Position numbers and translations under genes: made by a program. A stretch of 64,000 nt of DNA from assembly GCA_036023115.1 (NCBI GenBank), contig JAYKKT010000090.1:31537001-31601000 (forward strand), read 5' to 3'. A model generated the notes under the pieces. That model did not search any database. It worked only from the letters and a program-made list of their open reading frames with translations, and had not been told where the DNA came from. Positions 61,419 through 64,000 of the stretch are shown in pieces. Each line of letters starts with the position of its first letter. The stretch's first letter is position 1. The DNA is from Brasenia schreberi. Taxonomy: Eukaryota > Streptophyta > Magnoliopsida > Nymphaeales > Cabombaceae.

Positions 61419-61636
61419 GCTCTTAACCATTCTCCAATCAAGTGGTGAAACATGCATAGTTGATGGGATTCATGAAGCTTGTCTCCAAATTGTTCATATT
61501 GTACTCTGTAATTTGACACAATGCTTTGGAAAGAAAAGCTTAAATTAAATATTTTATCATTAAGTTCTGTGCCACTAAATTATACTATTGATTTATAAAC
61601 ACATCTGCACGTGAAGATAATTTGTTTACTGCAAGT

Positions 61637-61637
61637 A

Positions 61638-61690
<53 letters not shown>

Positions 61691-61691
61691 C
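61637..61691. repeat. (AC)n-(AT)n-(AG)n compound microsatellite
   Basis: Three adjacent dinucleotide tracts. Confidence 0.95.
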
Positions 61692-61699
61692 GGATGGCT

Positions 61700-62860
61700 A
61701 TTCCAAAGTTTTCTCTGTTGCATTTGTACAAGAGAGAGCTATCGTTGATCGGCTACCACGATTAACCATAAGAGAGATGAAGTTCCATGGCTATCGCAAA
61801 ATCTTAATTCTGGCTGTTCATCCCTATGGCTTTTGCATAACATTTATTTTAAAAGTTTTAAGTGTTTTTCAAAAATAGGAAGGATAATGTTATTATACTC
61901 ACATTTCAAAATTAAATATATAGATTTCAAATTACGCAAACACCTACGACTTTATTACTTTTAACCACATGATGTTGCACAATGAAAAAATATATCAATC
62001 ACAATATTGCACGGTTAGAAGACAAGTAGTCCGACCTGCTGCCCTTTCCCATTGTGCACATTAATAAACGAGCAAAGTATGTGCACGAACATACATTGCC
62101 GGTACCAACATGCAAAATTCTAGCCACCCACTAAAGGAACCACAACATTGAACGGAGCAGCCATCCATTTGATCTGAATCCCGTGATTCGGTTCAATTCT
62201 ATGATCAACACTGACGATACCAGGAACTGTCACAGTCTGGTTCAACTTTTAATTTTGGTTTTCACTTTCGGAACTATATATATAACGTGATTGGATCTTG
62301 CCCACCACTGACATCGTTCATATTTGCTTCATCACCCGACAGAAAAAAAAAACCCGTATATGGCCATTAAGTTTCTGGTAAGGGCTGGGTATAGATAGAT
62401 ATACCTGTCCCAGCCGGCGATCGCCATCACTACCTATAACCATGTTATAGTTCTTGATGGTTCCGCAGTTGGGTTCTAAAATGGCCATGACTGCTAGTTA
62501 GTAGGCATCATGTCCAAAAATCAACTTTGGTTTAAGCCGAATGACGTGCACTAAACTATGCCATGTCCTCAACGAAGGGAAACATCACGTAGGTATGTTG
62601 AGAAATGAAGCAGCAGAAACTTCAATTAAATTCAAACGTTGAAACTTGAAGACAAAGGAATATCAGTTGAGCCTTCCTCAGAAAGAAGCTAAATAGCTCT
62701 TAGAGTTTGGGCTTCGGAGAGATGCATTTGGGGCAGCAACTACTGATTTCCTGTATATATAATGAGGTGGTGGTTCTACGTGCGTACGCACCTTAACATG
62801 CATATGATAAAGTAGAATATATAGCGACGTGTTCATTTGTCAAGAGTTTTTAGTTCCGTT
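61700..62860. other. Intergenic, no feature recognised
   Basis: AT-rich sequence without motif or family signal. Confidence 0.4.
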
Positions 62861-62864
62861 TGCG

Positions 62865-63130
62865 AACATGAAGGTGAGCCTAAACATGGCGGGTTTGGAA
62901 CCGTGGTTGGTGGTTCCAATTGGAACCGCCAGCCACAACTTTCACATTGACTTGTTAAATGAACATAAAGGTGAGCTTAGACATGGCGGGTTTGGAACCG
63001 TGGTTGGTGGTTCCATTAGAAACCGCCAGCCGCAACTTTCACATTGACTTGTTAAATGAACATGAAGGTGAGCCTAGACATGACGGGTTTGGAACCGTGG
63101 CTAGCAGTTCTAATCAAAACTGAAACATGC
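62865..63130. repeat. 97-bp tandem array, about 2.7 copies
   Basis: Units start aacatgaaggtgagcctaaa or a variant at 62865, 62962 and 63059, a constant 97-base step. Each holds gcgggtttggaaccgtggtt and aaccgccagcc, which form a possible stem (ggttggtggttcc). The third copy is cut short and more diverged. Confidence 0.92.
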
Positions 63131-63508
63131 TAGAATCTGGTTGGAACCAGAATGGCAGAACCCGTCAAATCTGACCTGGAACCAGAAATTACCCAGTTCA
63201 GTTCTGATTTTTCGACCTTCCATGAAACAGGAACCTGGTTAGAACTGGAAACAATGATTCCAAACTACCAAATTCATATTTTTTGACTGTCTTTTAGAAT
63301 TTCAAAATTTTAATTATTTTCTCAGTTCCAAACAGTTTAGGACACAAAAAGGAAGCGGAACAGAACTGAACGAACTAGAAATGGGTGCTTGAAATTCTGA
63401 ACCGGAATCAGCAAGTCCTGGTTCGGTTTCGGTTTCAATTCCTGTACATAGTTGCAGGAAAACCAGAAGTAGCATCCGGTTGGCGTTCTATGACATACGC
63501 ATAATGTC

Positions 63509-63529
63509 ATCTCTCTCTCTCTCTCTCTA
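63509..63529. repeat. (CT)n microsatellite
   Basis: About 20 bases of CT. Confidence 0.9.
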
Positions 63530-63946
63530 GGGCGCCTTCAAACCCGAACCTTTCCCCCGAAAGTGATGTGCAGCACAGCCACAAAGGCAAGAGGATACGT
63601 CCCCGCCCGGCATCCACAAAAGGATTACGCTAACTCAACCTCTTTGAATACCAGCCCAATTGATCACACACTTTGAACACCAGCCCAATTGGCGAATTGA
63701 AGAGGAAAACTTGTAAATTAAAAGAGAGTGCGTCTCTCAGAGATACATGGAGTCTTTCTTTTTTGTGCTGGATTCTGTGTTCTTCTTTCAAGCCTTCCTC
63801 TACCATTTTTGAAGTATTGAAATTCCATATATCAACACTTTCATTCTCCCTTCGGTTTCACCAAAGAATTTATCGCGTGATATGATGTCTCAGTCATGGC
63901 CATCTTAGAACGCCAATGAAAAAATCACACTTTTGAATTGATAAAA

Positions 63947-63948
<2 letters not shown>

Positions 63949-64000
<52 letters not shown>
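63949..64000. repeat. (AT)n microsatellite at the right edge
   Basis: Pure AT dinucleotide run that continues past the end of the window. Confidence 0.97.

Noticed and set aside
62829..63047. 72-codon frame
   Set aside because: It spans the 97-bp tandem array and repeats with it; an artefact.
1..64000. CRISPR array, bacterial operon, phage or organelle insertion
   Set aside because: No regularly spaced repeats, ribosome-binding sites, gene packing or organelle genes were seen; all signals are those of a plant nuclear genome.

Overview
This is nuclear DNA of a flowering plant. It has spliced plant genes (a plastidic G6PDH-family gene, a plant pyrrolidone-carboxyl peptidase, a BOR-type boron transporter relic), AT-rich intergenic DNA full of (AT)n/(CT)n microsatellites, and dense plant transposons: Copia LTR elements primed by initiator Met-tRNA, plant RTE and L1 LINEs, hAT elements and tRNA-like SINEs. 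Introns of 8-12 kb swollen by transposons fit a large-intron genome. The species cannot be read from the sequence.

Layout. (1) About 1-13.2 kb: a minus-strand pyrrolidone-carboxyl peptidase gene whose 3' exons leave the left edge. Its 10.4-kb first coding intron holds a 2.8-kb LTR element carrying pieces of two host genes (PPR and WEB1-like) and a decayed autonomous hAT transposon. (2) 13.3-17.6 kb: intergenic, with microsatellites and SINE-like units. (3) 17.6-45.5 kb: a plus-strand gene for the G6PD4-type (catalytically divergent) glucose-6-phosphate dehydrogenase. I could join 12 exons into one uninterrupted 633-residue reading frame. Its introns hold an L1 fragment, a 552-bp hAT element with a perfect 8-bp target duplication, RTE fragments, an old minus-strand Copia, a Gypsy-like LTR, and a 6.3-kb Copia that is itself interrupted by a 717-bp insertion. 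(4) 45.9-49.2 kb: a near full-length, decayed RTE LINE just downstream of G6PD4. (5) 49.2-52.5 kb: intergenic, with a SINE. (6) 52.6-58.1 kb: a minus-strand boron-transporter (SLC4/BOR) locus that keeps its introns but has several frameshifts, a stop, damaged splice sites and a duplicated partial exon, so it is best read as an unprocessed pseudogene. (7) 58.1-64 kb: intergenic repeats, including a 97-bp tandem array.

Only two genes look intact or potentially intact: the peptidase (partial here) and G6PD4. They show no functional link. The main interest is in the mobile DNA: a retroelement that fused two host gene fragments, RTE copies sharing an altered reverse-transcriptase active site, three-layer nesting inside an intron, and many short tandem duplications in exons, introns and transposons alike.
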